In this document: piece by piece, positions 1 to 10,200 of the stretch
How positions within the stretch are numbered: the first letter of the stretch is position 1
Layout of the letters: the number at the start of each line of letters is the position of its first letter
Assembly (NCBI GenBank): GCA_934446675.1
Contig: CAKSEL010000002.1
Coordinates: 1-64,000, forward strand
DNA length: 64,000 nt
Reading direction: 5' to 3'
Source: an uncultured Eubacteriales bacterium
GTDB taxonomy: Bacteria > Bacillota > Clostridia > Oscillospirales > CAG-382
Notes under the pieces: model-generated
Seen by the model: the letters and a program-made list of their open reading frames with translations, nothing else
The model's database searches: none
What the model was told of the DNA's origin: nothing
Translations under genes and position numbers: made by a program

Positions 1-37
1 TATTTGGAGGATTTTTTTCACCGGTTAACCTTTTTTG

Positions 38-64
38 AACCACGCGACTATCGCGTGGTTTTCT
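38..64 (+). terminator. Hairpin terminator near left edge
   Basis: A perfect 10-bp inverted repeat (AACCACGCGA / TCGCGTGGTT, 38-47 and 51-60) with a 3-nt loop is followed by TTCTTTA. It probably ends a + strand gene lying left of the window. Confidence 0.6.
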
Positions 65-69
65 TTATA

Positions 70-106
70 CAAAAAAACAGCCACTCGTTTGTTTTCGAGT
101 GGCTGT
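70..106 (-). terminator. Strong rho-independent terminator, minus strand
   Basis: An 11-bp stem (ACAGCCACTCG and its complement, 77-87 and 96-106) is followed on the minus strand by seven U. It ends the transcript that contains the AbrB-like remnant and the inverted repeats at 123-232. Confidence 0.75.
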
Positions 107-122
107 AGAGCCAAGATTTTTT

Positions 123-232
123 CAGCCTCCCTACATATGTACTAAAGGCTAAAACCTTATATAAATTTGGTCTGTGATTGTGGACAAAATCAGCGAAACA
201 CCGCGTTATACAAGGGGTTTTACCTTTTGTCC
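123..232 (-). other. Inverted-repeat-rich region, possible structured RNA
   Basis: Read on the minus strand, this stretch has a perfect 8-bp helix (GGACAAAA at 225-232 with TTTTGTCC at 182-189), an AGCCT/AGGCT pair (146-150 with 124-128) around the palindrome TACATATGTA, and then the strong terminator at 70-106. An extended -10 (TGT-TATAAT) lies at 234-242. A 89-codon open frame covers it, but that frame runs through the terminator hairpin and has no recognisable protein. It could be a small non-coding RNA or the tail of a decayed mobile element; I recognise no known RNA family. Confidence 0.3.
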
Positions 233-280
233 TATTATAACATAATAGTCTATCCTTCTTACGATTCCTGTTGCTTTCAT
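206..280 (-). pseudogene. AbrB/SpoVT-like gene start, truncated
   Basis: A good ribosome site (AAAAAGGAG) precedes an ATG at 280 that opens with MKATGIVRRID. This is the characteristic N-terminus of Clostridia SpoVT/AbrB-family swapped-hairpin transition regulators, which normally continue with DLGRVVIP. Here the match stops after residue 11, the following residues (YYVIIGQKV) are unrelated, and a stop occurs after 24 codons. The rest of the DNA-binding domain is absent, so this looks like a 5' remnant cut by an insertion or recombination with the structured element that follows. A real 24-residue peptide is possible but less likely. Confidence 0.5.
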
Positions 281-300
281 TTATATTAAACTCCTTTTTG

Positions 301-640
301 CTTTTGTGGTACAGCACTATTTTTTGTAAGCGATAGGAGTTTTATGCAGATATGGCGGAGGTTTATTTTGGTAAATTGTTTTTTGGAACGTATGGCACGG
401 ATTTTTTGCTATTCTGCAAAATTCCTCATTCTTATTTACCAAAGCCATAAACCGATCCTTAAAACAAACTTTGGGATAAGTCCCGAAGTTGCAAAATTCG
501 TTTTAAAAATTTATTCAAAGTTTAGTATGTATTTAACAAATTATATATAAATAGTCATTTATCAGCCGTATAATGTTGTGTAAATATCAGTACAGCATTT
601 CGTATTGATTAAGCTTATAAATATTCACACAAAACAACAT
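301..640. other. AT-rich intergenic stretch
   Basis: About 340 bp with no convincing gene. A 68-codon open frame at 344-550 has no ribosome site and low-complexity composition. The region must hold the promoter of the downstream GGDEF gene, but no clear -35/-10 pair stands out. Confidence 0.4.
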
Positions 641-661
641 ATACGGAGACGCAAACAAAGC

Positions 662-2449
662 ATGGATTCATATAAAAAAACAAAATTCAAGCCGATATTT
701 CTCCTGCCGACATTTGTTTTTATAGCGGGGTTTATAATTCTTAACGTAATTGTTCATGTCGAACACTTTGCAGGAAAAAATCTTATATACGCCAGAACCG
801 AGCTAAACGCAACCACATACGCCAACCGTCTCATCACAGACCTAAATCAGGGAATTGCAGTAACCGACGCGCTTGAGCAGATCATCATAAGCGAAAACGG
901 CGGTGTAAACAATTTCGACACTGTCGCACGAAATCTGATGACATACTACATACACAGCATTCAGTTAGCACCCGGCGGCGTGGTTGAAAGCATATACCCA
1001 GAAACGGGGAACGAATCGGGCAAGATAGATCTTCTCGGCGATCCGAGCCGCAGCGAATTTGTTCACTATGCAAAACAGCACGACGTTATAACAATGCAGG
1101 GACCGTTTGAACTGAATCAAGGAAGCATGGGAATCGCAATAAGAAATCCCGTGTTTCTCAAAAACAGCGACGGCAGCAGCAATTTCTGGGGCTTTGCGGT
1201 TGTAATTATAAAAGTGCCGGAAATATTTGAAAATTCAATTCAGGCTCTCGGAAATTTCGGATACGAATACTGTCTTTCAAAAACGGTTTCGGCTCTGAAT
1301 CCGGAATACGAGGAAGTCTGCAGTTCGGAAGGAAAAATCAAAAAACCGGTCTCATACGAATTTGAACTCGGCAGCTGCTCGTGGAAACTTGACGTAATGC
1401 CTCGGGACGGCTGGAGCGTAAAATCGAGCACTATCGGAATATATGTCGGCGGCATGATAATAGTTCTGCTTATACCAGGATTGCTGGCTGTTCTCATTAT
1501 GCTTGACGATCAAAAAAAACAACTCCTCATTCTTGCGACAACCGACACGCTGACAGGCTTGCTCAACCGAAGCGGATTTGACGAAAGCGCAAAAAAATTC
1601 GTTTTGGAATGCCCAAACGCACCTTGCGTAGGCGTAACCTTTGATATTGACGATTTTAAATTCATCAACGACAGATACGGTCACGCTTTCGGTGATAAAA
1701 TCCTTCAACAGCTTGCCGACAGCATGAAATCTCTGCTTCCGACGGACTCGATAATGGGCAGAAACGGCGGAGACGAATTCTGTATCATACTGAAAAACAC
1801 AACAAGTGAAAGAGCCTCAAAACTGCTTAATGATTTTACTTTCACCGAGCGCTCGTTTACGTTTAACGGTATAAAGTATTCATACAGCATTTCGGCAGGA
1901 TATGCCGAATATCCGAAATATGCAAAAAATACCTCTGAGCTTTTCAGCAAAGCCGATATGGCTTTATACGAAGTAAAGCTCAACGGAAAACACGGCTGTC
2001 TTGAGTACAGCGAAAAGCTCATGCCGCACAAACGCACTCAGCTCGGATTTGCATTAAACGAGGTTTCCGAACATCTCCCCGGTGCGTTTCTGATATACAG
2101 AGCCGACAGCACGGGCAAAACCGACGAAATACTGTTTGCAAACAATGAAATGATAAAATTCGCCGGCTGCGACGATCTCGACGATTTTCTGAAATTCACT
2201 CATCAGAGTTTCGGAAATCTCATACGTCCCGATGAGCGCGAAAACGTAGAAAAGAGCATATGGAAACAGATAAACGAAAAATCCGACGGTTCAAACGACT
2301 ATGTTCAGTTTCACCTTGCGACAAAGTCAGGCGTATACAAACCGGTACTTGATCACGGGCGTATCGTTGACAACGCATATTACGGCAGAGTATTCTATGT
2401 TCTTATCATGGACAGCGAGTTTATAAAAAGCCACTACATACAGAAATAA
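662..2449 (+). CDS. CHASE-GGDEF-PAS diguanylate cyclase, membrane sensor
   Basis: Probable enzyme making cyclic-di-GMP in response to an extracytoplasmic ligand. A transmembrane segment (about residues 11-30) leads into a CHASE-like outer sensor domain (about 40-230). A second transmembrane segment (about 255-280) follows, then a GGDEF domain starting at DTLTGLLNR with an intact GGDEF signature at residues 369-373, preceded by FDIDDFKFIND with the metal-binding Asp. The last 130 residues look like a PAS-type domain. No RxxD inhibitory site is seen just upstream of GGDEF, so product inhibition may be lost. I chose the ATG at 662 (595 residues) over the upstream TTG at 605 because GGAG lies at 645-648 and the first membrane helix follows directly. 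It is monocistronic and followed by a terminator. Confidence 0.85.
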   Translation: MDSYKKTKFKPIFLLPTFVFIAGFIILNVIVHVEHFAGKNLIYARTELNATTYANRLITDLNQGIAVTDALEQIIISENGGVNNFDTVARNLMTYYIHSIQLAPGGVVESIYPETGNESGKIDLLGDPSRSEFVHYAKQHDVITMQGPFELNQGSMGIAIRNPVFLKNSDGSSNFWGFAVVIIKVPEIFENSIQALGNFGYEYCLSKTVSALNPEYEEVCSSEGKIKKPVSYEFELGSCSWKLDVMPRDGWSVKSSTIGIYVGGMIIVLLIPGLLAVLIMLDDQKKQLLILATTDTLTGLLNRSGFDESAKKFVLECPNAPCVGVTFDIDDFKFINDRYGHAFGDKILQQLADSMKSLLPTDSIMGRNGGDEFCIILKNTTSERASKLLNDFTFTERSFTFNGIKYSYSISAGYAEYPKYAKNTSELFSKADMALYEVKLNGKHGCLEYSEKLMPHKRTQLGFALNEVSEHLPGAFLIYRADSTGKTDEILFANNEMIKFAGCDDLDDFLKFTHQSFGNLIRPDERENVEKSIWKQINEKSDGSNDYVQFHLATKSGVYKPVLDHGRIVDNAYYGRVFYVLIMDSEFIKSHYIQK

Positions 2450-2456
2450 TAAAATT

Positions 2457-2491
2457 ACCGGAGTCCGCATCAAGACGGATTCCGGTTTTCT
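2457..2491 (+). terminator. Terminator after GGDEF gene
   Basis: An 11-bp stem (ACCGGAGTCCG at 2457-2467 with CGGATTCCGGT at 2476-2486, one G-U pair) is followed by TTTTC. It may also serve the convergent glycerophosphodiesterase gene. Confidence 0.7.
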
Positions 2492-2509
2492 TATATATTT
2501 GGTTGGTTT

Positions 2510-3229
2510 TCAGTTATTCTTTGACTTTTCCTTAATATACGCCAAAAGCTTATCGGGGAAATTAACGGTCATACCGCCGTCAACACCCATATCGTATGCT
2601 TTTTTCATAATACCGGTATCAAATATACCCCACGCGCGGCATTCAAGACCGTTTTCGTGAAGCTTCCCGAGTATTTCCGGCGTTATCGTCGACGCTTTGG
2701 GACACGCCTGGAAAGCTTCTATTTTTTTCAGCTGCTCCATGACCTCATCTGTCGTATCGTCGTACAGATAACCGAGACGGTAGCCCCTTCCGGTCTTATA
2801 TGCGGCTTCAAGCTCACTGTATATAAACGACGTAACTATGGTCTTTTGTTTCATATTGTATTTATCGAGCAGATCAAGCGCGTCTGCGGCAATGCCGTTG
2901 TCCTTAAGCTCTATTGCAAAGGTAAGATCGCGGCAGCCGATAAATCTCAGAAATTCTTCAAAGGTAATTATTTTATCCTTTCTGCCGTACTCTTTATTAT
3001 ATGCAAAGAACTTTGTAAGCTCTTCAAAGGTGTAGTCCTGAACCGTACCCTCTTGCCCGCATACGCGCATGAGCCGCGGATCGTGATAGATTACAAGCAC
3101 TCCGTCCTTTGTGCGCTGTACGTCGGTTTCAACTCCGTCTGCTCCCATGTCTATTCCTGCATAGAATGAGCTTAGTGTGTTTTCGGGCCAGTATTCGCTG
3201 GCTCCTCTGTGTGCGTAAGTTACAAACAT
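2510..3229 (-). CDS. Glycerophosphodiester phosphodiesterase
   Basis: A 239-residue single-domain GDPD enzyme, expected to hydrolyse glycerophosphodiesters to an alcohol and glycerol-3-phosphate. The N-terminus has the family motif HRGASEYWPENT with the catalytic His and the metal-binding Glu, then ETDVQRTKDG and YHD. The C-terminal part carries the typical W-G and D-G pairs of the TIM barrel. There is no signal peptide, so it is probably cytoplasmic. Its ATG (3227-3229) abuts the stop codon of the upstream GH106-like gene, with GGGAGATAAATAA as ribosome site, so the two are co-transcribed. A second, divergent GDPD lies at 11436. Confidence 0.88.
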   Translation of the reverse strand: MFVTYAHRGASEYWPENTLSSFYAGIDMGADGVETDVQRTKDGVLVIYHDPRLMRVCGQEGTVQDYTFEELTKFFAYNKEYGRKDKIITFEEFLRFIGCRDLTFAIELKDNGIAADALDLLDKYNMKQKTIVTSFIYSELEAAYKTGRGYRLGYLYDDTTDEVMEQLKKIEAFQACPKASTITPEILGKLHENGLECRAWGIFDTGIMKKAYDMGVDGGMTVNFPDKLLAYIKEKSKNN

Positions 3230-6200
3230 TTATTTATCTCCCTTTATTATTTTTACGGTCGGTTTCTTTAAAATTCCGAATTCCTGTATTCTGTATTCGT
3301 ATGACCAGTTATCTCCGCGGCTGCGCCAGTAGATCGGACCTATGTACATTCTCTTTCTTCCGGCGCAGAGGTTATGCAGCGCACTGAAAGTATTGTAACG
3401 GTTGCCGTAAAGCACAAATTTCAGAGTATGTCTTCCTGCCGTAAGCGAATTCAGAGTAAGCTCATACGGTGCAAAGGCGATATTTCCGACGTCTTTTCCG
3501 TCGACAACCACCTTGACAAAGGTTCCTTTCCAAAACGCCGCGCCGATTATGACATCGGACTCTTCTTCAAGCGTAAATTCGGTGCTGTAACTGACGTTTC
3601 CGCCGTAGAACGGATAGCCCTGTTGCGTAAGCGTGCCGTAGCGGAACACTTTGCGTTTTTGCGTTATGTGCGCATATTCGCCGACACATTCCACGCCGAA
3701 ATCTCCGAGGACAAAGCAGTTTTCAAGGTCTGTGCGCACTCCGAACGGTAAAGATATTTCGAGAATGTTGGCGCCTTTCTTTATCGGCGGCAGGGCATAC
3801 GTCAGAATGTTTTTGTCGGTGTAAAAACCGCACGGCTCTGTACCGGCTGATATTCCGCCTAATACAACCTTGGACTTTCCGCCGTTTTCAAGAGCTATAA
3901 GCGCACCCGTATAATCAATATCGCTTTCAAATTCAAATCTCATGAGCACCATGTGATTCTCAGGCTCATGCGCGACCGCCCACGGCTGAACGACCTTTGT
4001 TTCGCGCTTATCAAAGCCGAGCTTCTCGCGTATCTTATTATCTGCGCGAAGTATCTCCTCTCTGCGGCAGACAAGCTCTCCGTCGAGATAAAAGTCCGCC
4101 CTGTCGAGAAGAAGCACATTCGGTTCTTCCGGCTTTATTTCAACCACGGACGAAAGTCCGGTTTCTTTGCATGATACCTTATTATCCGGCGCGGTATATT
4201 CAAATTCTTTATTTGTCGGCGTAAGCTTTACAAGCAGCGAGTCGGAATTGCACAGCGTAAAATACATAACTGTCTTTCCGTCACACACGCGGCAGTTCAC
4301 CTTTTTTATGCTGCCGTCAAGCGCGTCATAAAGCTCCGGAACGTACATACCGTCAACGGTTATGCTGATCTTCCGCTTTCGTGTTATATGCGGAACGTCA
4401 AAGTCCTTTGCCTGTGCCACAAACAGATAGTCACATTCTTCGGTATGCTTTCTTGTATAAAGCAGATTGTCGGTCTTTATGCCGGACTCGTTCAGAATAA
4501 GAACGTCGGGACGGATATTAAAGAACAGTTCGGTAAGCGAAAAAGGTATGCACACGGCAAGCTCGCTCAAAGAACGTGCGTCTTTCGAGCTTACACCGAG
4601 GCTCATCTCCGGCGCTTTTCCAATGATTATAAGCTTTCCGCCGTTTTTGCGGAAATTCTCCAGAAATTCTATCGTTTCGGGACGCAGCGTAATGCAATCG
4701 CAGACAATAACCGTATCGTAAGGAAGTTCGCTTGTATTCATATCGCCGATAAGCGATTCGGCTATGTAGTCAAAGTCAACTCCGCCGGTAAGCAGTTCGC
4801 GGCAAAGCTCATGAAAATGTGCCTCAAGCTCACGGCAGAACGGCCCGCTCTCTGCTTTGGAGGACGAAAGCAGCCAGTACGTCTCAACGGGGTGTATTAC
4901 CGCGGTTCGGCACACAGGCTTTCCCTTATCCAGCGTTTCGCAGACTCTTGCAAAATAATCCTCCATGTATTTATATTCCTTATACCACGGAGACTGATAG
5001 AAAATGCTTGCGGGATAGTCGCGCTTGCCCTCGCCTTTCATTGTCTGCCATGCAAGATGCGGAACTCTGAGCGTCACTCCGAGACACATCTGCCAGTCGC
5101 ACTGGAATTTATGTCCGCGAAAATCGAAGTCCCAGCCCGTAACGCCGAACATCTCCGACGTCATGCCGCTTTTGCCGAACTGACGCACGACCGATCTGCA
5201 CTGAACCGCAGTCGTAAAGCATTTATCGTCGAACAGAACGTCTATTCCGGGAATCTGCATATATTTATATGTGCGCATTGCGTCGCAGTGAGTAAGACAC
5301 ATTTCCCCCAAAGAATCTTCTCCGAGAACGTGTCCCGTAAGAGCAATGCCGTGGGAGGAGCACCATTTTCCTATATTATCCGTAAACGCGGTGCAGAATT
5401 TCTCGCTTATATGTCTGCGCACGTCGTATCTTGTCTTGAATCCTCCGCCGTCTTTCATGGCAAAAAAGAGTTCGGGCAGCTTTTCTGTTATATCGTACCC
5501 GTATTTTTCCTTAAAGCTTTCGGCAAAGTCAAAAGTCCATGCTATATGCGCGTCCTTTTTTGAAAATCCGCTGTCAAGCGAAAGCGTCCGTATCGTCTGC
5601 GGCTCGTCTGTGAAAATCGCAGGCATGGTTTTGCCGAATTCATTGGAAAATCTCTTATAATATGCCTCGTGCGTGATCTTTATAAACTCGTCCATAGCGT
5701 CTTTGTTCAAAGTATCGGTATAGGACTGATAGTTATATCTCGGCTCGTTTCCCGGCGCTACTCTTATAAAAAAGTACCGCTTATCTTCAGCGCTTTCCTC
5801 ACGCCCTATTCTGCGATAGGACGTCATACAGCCGTCTTTGTCCTTTTCAACGGAAAATGCGGCGACAAACAGACAGCCTCCGTTTTCGGCGGCGCTTTTT
5901 TCATCGGGATAAGAGTCGCTGCGGTCAAAACACGTCATCTCAAGATATTTCTGTCTGAACATCTTGTTCGCGGTTACAAAGCCTCCGGCAGCGCCCGACG
6001 GCCATCTGTCCTCGTCGTACAAAAACGCGTACATTCCGAGCTCTTTCGCTTTTTTTGCGCAAATCCCGACGGCGTCCATGAAATCCTTTCCGAGATAGCG
6101 CGTTTCAAGTCCCTGGCGCACGTGCATGAAAAATCCGCCGAAGCCCATTGATTTAAAAATCTCCATCTGTTCTTCAAGCTCGTCTTTTTTCAGTTCCGAG

Positions 6201-6289
6201 TTCCATGCCCAGAACGGAAATCCCCTGTATTTTACATGAGGGTTTTCAAATTCGCCGTTTGCAATATTATTTTCCGATTTATTGTCCAT
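3230..6289 (-). CDS. GH106-like glycosyl hydrolase
   Basis: A 1019-residue protein resembling the alpha-L-rhamnosidase family GH106 and relatives. Its N-terminal TIM-barrel part carries the family-like run FPFWAWN, then GFGGFFMH, YLG and YDEDRWPSG. The last 250 residues look like a beta-sandwich carbohydrate-binding region (FWKGTFVKVVVDG, AGRHTLKFVLYG). No signal peptide is visible, so it probably acts in the cytoplasm on imported oligosaccharides. I prefer the ATG at 6289 because the earlier 44 codons (from 6421) do not look like protein of this family, although its ribosome site is weak. It faces a divergent TetR gene across about 220 bp and is followed directly by a GDPD gene. The exact substrate cannot be read from the sequence. 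Confidence 0.75.
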   Translation of the reverse strand: MDNKSENNIANGEFENPHVKYRGFPFWAWNSELKKDELEEQMEIFKSMGFGGFFMHVRQGLETRYLGKDFMDAVGICAKKAKELGMYAFLYDEDRWPSGAAGGFVTANKMFRQKYLEMTCFDRSDSYPDEKSAAENGGCLFVAAFSVEKDKDGCMTSYRRIGREESAEDKRYFFIRVAPGNEPRYNYQSYTDTLNKDAMDEFIKITHEAYYKRFSNEFGKTMPAIFTDEPQTIRTLSLDSGFSKKDAHIAWTFDFAESFKEKYGYDITEKLPELFFAMKDGGGFKTRYDVRRHISEKFCTAFTDNIGKWCSSHGIALTGHVLGEDSLGEMCLTHCDAMRTYKYMQIPGIDVLFDDKCFTTAVQCRSVVRQFGKSGMTSEMFGVTGWDFDFRGHKFQCDWQMCLGVTLRVPHLAWQTMKGEGKRDYPASIFYQSPWYKEYKYMEDYFARVCETLDKGKPVCRTAVIHPVETYWLLSSSKAESGPFCRELEAHFHELCRELLTGGVDFDYIAESLIGDMNTSELPYDTVIVCDCITLRPETIEFLENFRKNGGKLIIIGKAPEMSLGVSSKDARSLSELAVCIPFSLTELFFNIRPDVLILNESGIKTDNLLYTRKHTEECDYLFVAQAKDFDVPHITRKRKISITVDGMYVPELYDALDGSIKKVNCRVCDGKTVMYFTLCNSDSLLVKLTPTNKEFEYTAPDNKVSCKETGLSSVVEIKPEEPNVLLLDRADFYLDGELVCRREEILRADNKIREKLGFDKRETKVVQPWAVAHEPENHMVLMRFEFESDIDYTGALIALENGGKSKVVLGGISAGTEPCGFYTDKNILTYALPPIKKGANILEISLPFGVRTDLENCFVLGDFGVECVGEYAHITQKRKVFRYGTLTQQGYPFYGGNVSYSTEFTLEEESDVIIGAAFWKGTFVKVVVDGKDVGNIAFAPYELTLNSLTAGRHTLKFVLYGNRYNTFSALHNLCAGRKRMYIGPIYWRSRGDNWSYEYRIQEFGILKKPTVKIIKGDK

Positions 6290-6440
6290 TTTGCGGTTTT
6301 CACTTTCTGAAATCAAATATTTTAAAGATATTGTACCATAATGAATACTCATTTGCAAGGCGACTTGACACAAAACACAAACTCTGCGGGAAATTTTACC
6401 GAATATATAACTCTTTTGCAATATAAATTATTTTTTGGTA

Positions 6441-6468
6441 TTGACTTTTTACGGTATTATGTTATAAT
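6441..6468 (+). promoter_or_regulatory. Sigma-A promoter for TetR/beta-helix operon
   Basis: TTGACT (6441-6446) and TATAAT (6463-6468) with a 16-nt spacer, about 40 bp upstream of the TetR start. Confidence 0.75.
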
Positions 6469-6506
6469 TGGCTTATAAACCAAAGTCAAAATGCAGGAGG
6501 TAAAAA

Positions 6507-7205
6507 ATGCCGAGAAAATATGACAGCAAGGAGTCAAAACGGCGTATACTTTCAGCCTGTGTAAGGCTGTTTATACAAAAAGGCTATCACAGCACAACGC
6601 TCGCGGAAATCTTAAAGGAGGCGGACGTCACAAACTCGACCTTCCAGAACATTTTTCATACAAAAGACGGAGTTCTTCTCAACCTTACGGAGTTTATGTT
6701 TGACAGCCAGTTTGCGGCGGCAAGGAACGTCGGCAAAAAAGAACTTCCGCCGGTCTACATATATGCCGCGGAGACCGCGATACAGCTGACGCTGACGGAG
6801 CTTAACGAAAATCTGCGCGATATATACGTCGAAGCCTATTCAAACAGAAACACAACGGAATATATATTCCAGAGAACCTCGACGGAGCTGTACAGTATAT
6901 TTTCGCCGTACAATCCGACGCTTTCGGAAAGCGACTTCTACGAGCTTGAGATAGGCACGTCGGGAATTATGCGAAACTACATGGCAAGACCGTGCGACAA
7001 ATATTTCACGCTTGACAGAAAGCTTGCGCGTTTTCTCGGAATGAGCCTTGCGGCGTACAACGTTCCGAAAGACGAAATAAAGGAAGTCACGGATTCTGTA
7101 CTCTCGATAGACATAAAAAACGTCGCAAACGACATTATGAAAAAGCTTTTTGAAGCACTCGCAATGAGATTTGAATTTGAACTCGGAGAAAACACTGTTA
7201 ACTGA
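6507..7205 (+). CDS. TetR family transcriptional regulator
   Basis: A 232-residue repressor-type protein. Residues 10-57 form the TetR DNA-binding domain (RRILSACVRLFIQKGYHSTTLAEILKEA is interrupted by the turn and then DVTNSTFQNIFHTKDGVLL, where family members usually read G-S-x-Y-x-Y-F). The remaining 170 residues are an all-helical ligand-binding domain without a recognisable subfamily. The start is fixed by AGGAGG at 6494-6499. It is the first gene of a probable two-gene operon with the secreted beta-helix protein 18 nt downstream and faces the GH106-like gene, so it could control either or both. Confidence 0.85.
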   Translation: MPRKYDSKESKRRILSACVRLFIQKGYHSTTLAEILKEADVTNSTFQNIFHTKDGVLLNLTEFMFDSQFAAARNVGKKELPPVYIYAAETAIQLTLTELNENLRDIYVEAYSNRNTTEYIFQRTSTELYSIFSPYNPTLSESDFYELEIGTSGIMRNYMARPCDKYFTLDRKLARFLGMSLAAYNVPKDEIKEVTDSVLSIDIKNVANDIMKKLFEALAMRFEFELGENTVN

Positions 7206-7223
7206 TTTACGGAGGTATTATCA

Positions 7224-10200
7224 ATGAAAACCGCAAAAATTACGGCTGTCTTTTTAAGTTTGTTTGCCGCGCTGTTTCTTATGACGGCGGTTTATGCAAG
7301 CAGCATTACGACAGATCATACACACTGCCTGTGCGGAAGTGAATTTGACAGCGACAGCTCAAGCCACGACGATATTGCAGGCAAAGAAATTTCCTTTGTC
7401 CCATATGACGGCACGGGTGATCTAATTTGTGACGAGGACGGAAACGCTTACCTATTCTTGACTCAGGACGTAACGCTCTCGGGCAGTATTGGGAATGAAA
7501 ACGCAGACCTTTACATCTGCTTAAACGGCTTTAAGCTTACGTCGTCGGATCTTGAAAACCCCATCATTTCGGGCTTTAATAACCTTGTTATATGCGACTG
7601 CAAAGATACAGGCGAAATTGGAAACAGAGGAACGGACGAGGCTCCGGCAAAGCCTGCGGTAAGCGTCGGAAACTCCGCAAAAGCCTACATTTACGGCGGA
7701 AACTTTACCAAAAACATATCCTCCGACGGCGGCGCTGCAATATACGCGCAGAGCGGTTCGGAATTATACCTTCTCGGCGGAAGCTTCACGGACAACACAT
7801 CATATAAGAACGGCGGAGCTGTCTATGCAAACGGCGCGGCATTTACCATGCGCGGCGGCATTATGAGCGGAAACAAAGTGCCAAACGGTTCGGGAGGCGC
7901 CGTATCCGTTGAAAGCGGAAAAATGTACACCTACGGCGGTGAGATGAACGGTAACAGCGCGATCAACGGCGGTGCGGTATACATCAACGGCAACACGGCT
8001 GCCGACATCAGCAACATTACGGCAAATAACAACACCGCGTCGAATATGGCAGGAGCAATATTTATAGAAACAAGCGGTATAGTAAACATAAACAATATCG
8101 AAGTCGGCGAAAACAGTGCCAAAAACGGCGGAGGTATCTGCTTTAAATACGTTGAGGAGAAGGGCAAATACCCTTATTCGCATATACGAAACAGCAATAT
8201 ACACGACAACACAGCGACGGGAAACGGCGGAGGCATCTATTTTAACGGCAACGGCGCAAGCAATATAAATACCAGTATACGCGACAGCAAAATATGCGGC
8301 AACACGGCAACCGGAAACGGCGGAGGTATATTTGCAACATCTACCGCAACGATCAATTTCTACTGCGGAAACACCGTCAGCGGCAACACAGCTGCAGGAA
8401 ACGGCGGAGGCATATCTTTAAACAGCGATTCATCTTTCTTGATTGCTACCGACAGCAGTGCGGCGGATAAAATTGCTTACATAAAGAATAATTCCGCAAA
8501 GCTCGGCGGAGGTATTTATACAAATGCCAACAGATTTATCGCGAACGGCTTATGCGAGATTGAAGGCAACACCGCGTCGGATATGGGCGGCGGAGTATAT
8601 ATAACAGGAAATTATTATAATAATGCTCTGATATTTACAAAAACCACCGTAACCAAGAACACAGCGCCTGTCGGCGCCGGAATCTACTTAGACAAAAAAG
8701 ATTACGGAGCAGAATTTGAAATAGGCGGCGGTACTTATATAATCGGAAACACCTCGTCGGAAAACGGCTCCGAAAGCAACCTGTATCTCAAAAACGGCAG
8801 AACGTTTCAGTTACGTACAGGTATTACCGGAAACGAAAAAATAGGCGTAAGCGTCAGCAAAACGCCGACTCTTGAAGAACCCGTAGACATTGAAAATAAA
8901 ATCATAGGTGAAACGTTTTACGACAAAGGCGGCGACAGATCGGCGCTTATCATATCCGACAACAGCGACTACACGGTTATATACGAAAACAGCAAGCACA
9001 GACTTGTACTGAGATCCTATACCGTCACATTCGATCCGCAGAACGGCGATGAAGTTACCGTCGCAAGGTGCCTGCCCGGAGAAACAGTGAGCGCACCGTC
9101 AGACGACCCGATCCGCGAAGGATACATCTTCGGCGGCTGGTATTGCGGCGAAGAAAAATACGACTTTTCAAAGACCGTCGATAGTGACATTACCCTCTCG
9201 GCAAAGTGGATAGACTCCCGTCACACGCACTGCCTTTGCGGAGATACATATTGCTACGACGAGTCAAAGCACGAAATTCTTTCCAAAAAAGACATATCGT
9301 TTACAGCCTTTGACGGCACTGGCGATATAATCTGCGACGAGGACGGAAACGCCTACCTATTCTTAACGCAGGACGTAACGCTCTCGGGCAGTATCGGAAA
9401 TGAAAACGCAGACCTTTACATCTGCTTAAACGGCTTTAAGCTTACGTCGTCGGACCTTGAAAACCCCGTCATTTCGGGCTTTAATAACCTTGTCATCTGC
9501 GACTGTACGGGCGGCGGCGAGATAGGCAACAGAGGCGGTGAAAAAGCGTCGGCAAAAAGCGCGGTTTACGCTAAAGGCGGCAGCGTTTATATGTACGGTG
9601 CAAATATTACCGGAAATCAAGTTTCTGGAGACGGTGCCGCGATCTGCCTTGACAGCGGCAAACTGTATATGTACGGCGGCAGCATTTCAAACAACCATGC
9701 GTCTTTATCCGGCGGCGCCGTATTTATGTGCGGAACATCTGAAGTTAAAATTTCCGGCGGCAGCATTTCGCAAAACAATGCAGGCGGCAACGGCGGTGCG
9801 ATATATGCAACAGGTTCGGGCTGCAGCATAGTAATGACGGACGGCGAAATAAACGGCAACAGCGCAATCTGGGGCGGCGGAGTATATCTGCATTACGCGG
9901 CGAAAATGACGCTGTCGGGCAACGGCAGAATTTCCGAAAACACAGTCTTGGCGCACGGCGGCGGTATACTTCTCAACGAAGAAGGTTCTGCGCTCACAAT
10001 GACGGGCGGATATATTTCGGGCAACACTGCCGACGAATACGGCGGAGGTATATACGCTTCCACAAAGTCCTCGGTAAATATGTCGGGCGGTGAAATCGCC
10101 GTAAACTCGGCTAAACTCGGCGGCGGAGTTCATTTACGTGTAAACAGCTCCTTTACAATGTCGGAAAATGCGGATATTTCCGGAAACAGTGCGTCATCTG

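Noticed and set aside
48..317. 89-codon minus-strand open frame
   Set aside because: It runs through a perfect terminator hairpin and overlaps an AbrB-like start in another frame; no protein-like features.
4388..5563. 391-codon + strand open frame antisense to the GH106-like gene
   Set aside because: It is a shadow of codon bias; it has no ribosome site and its translation resembles no protein.
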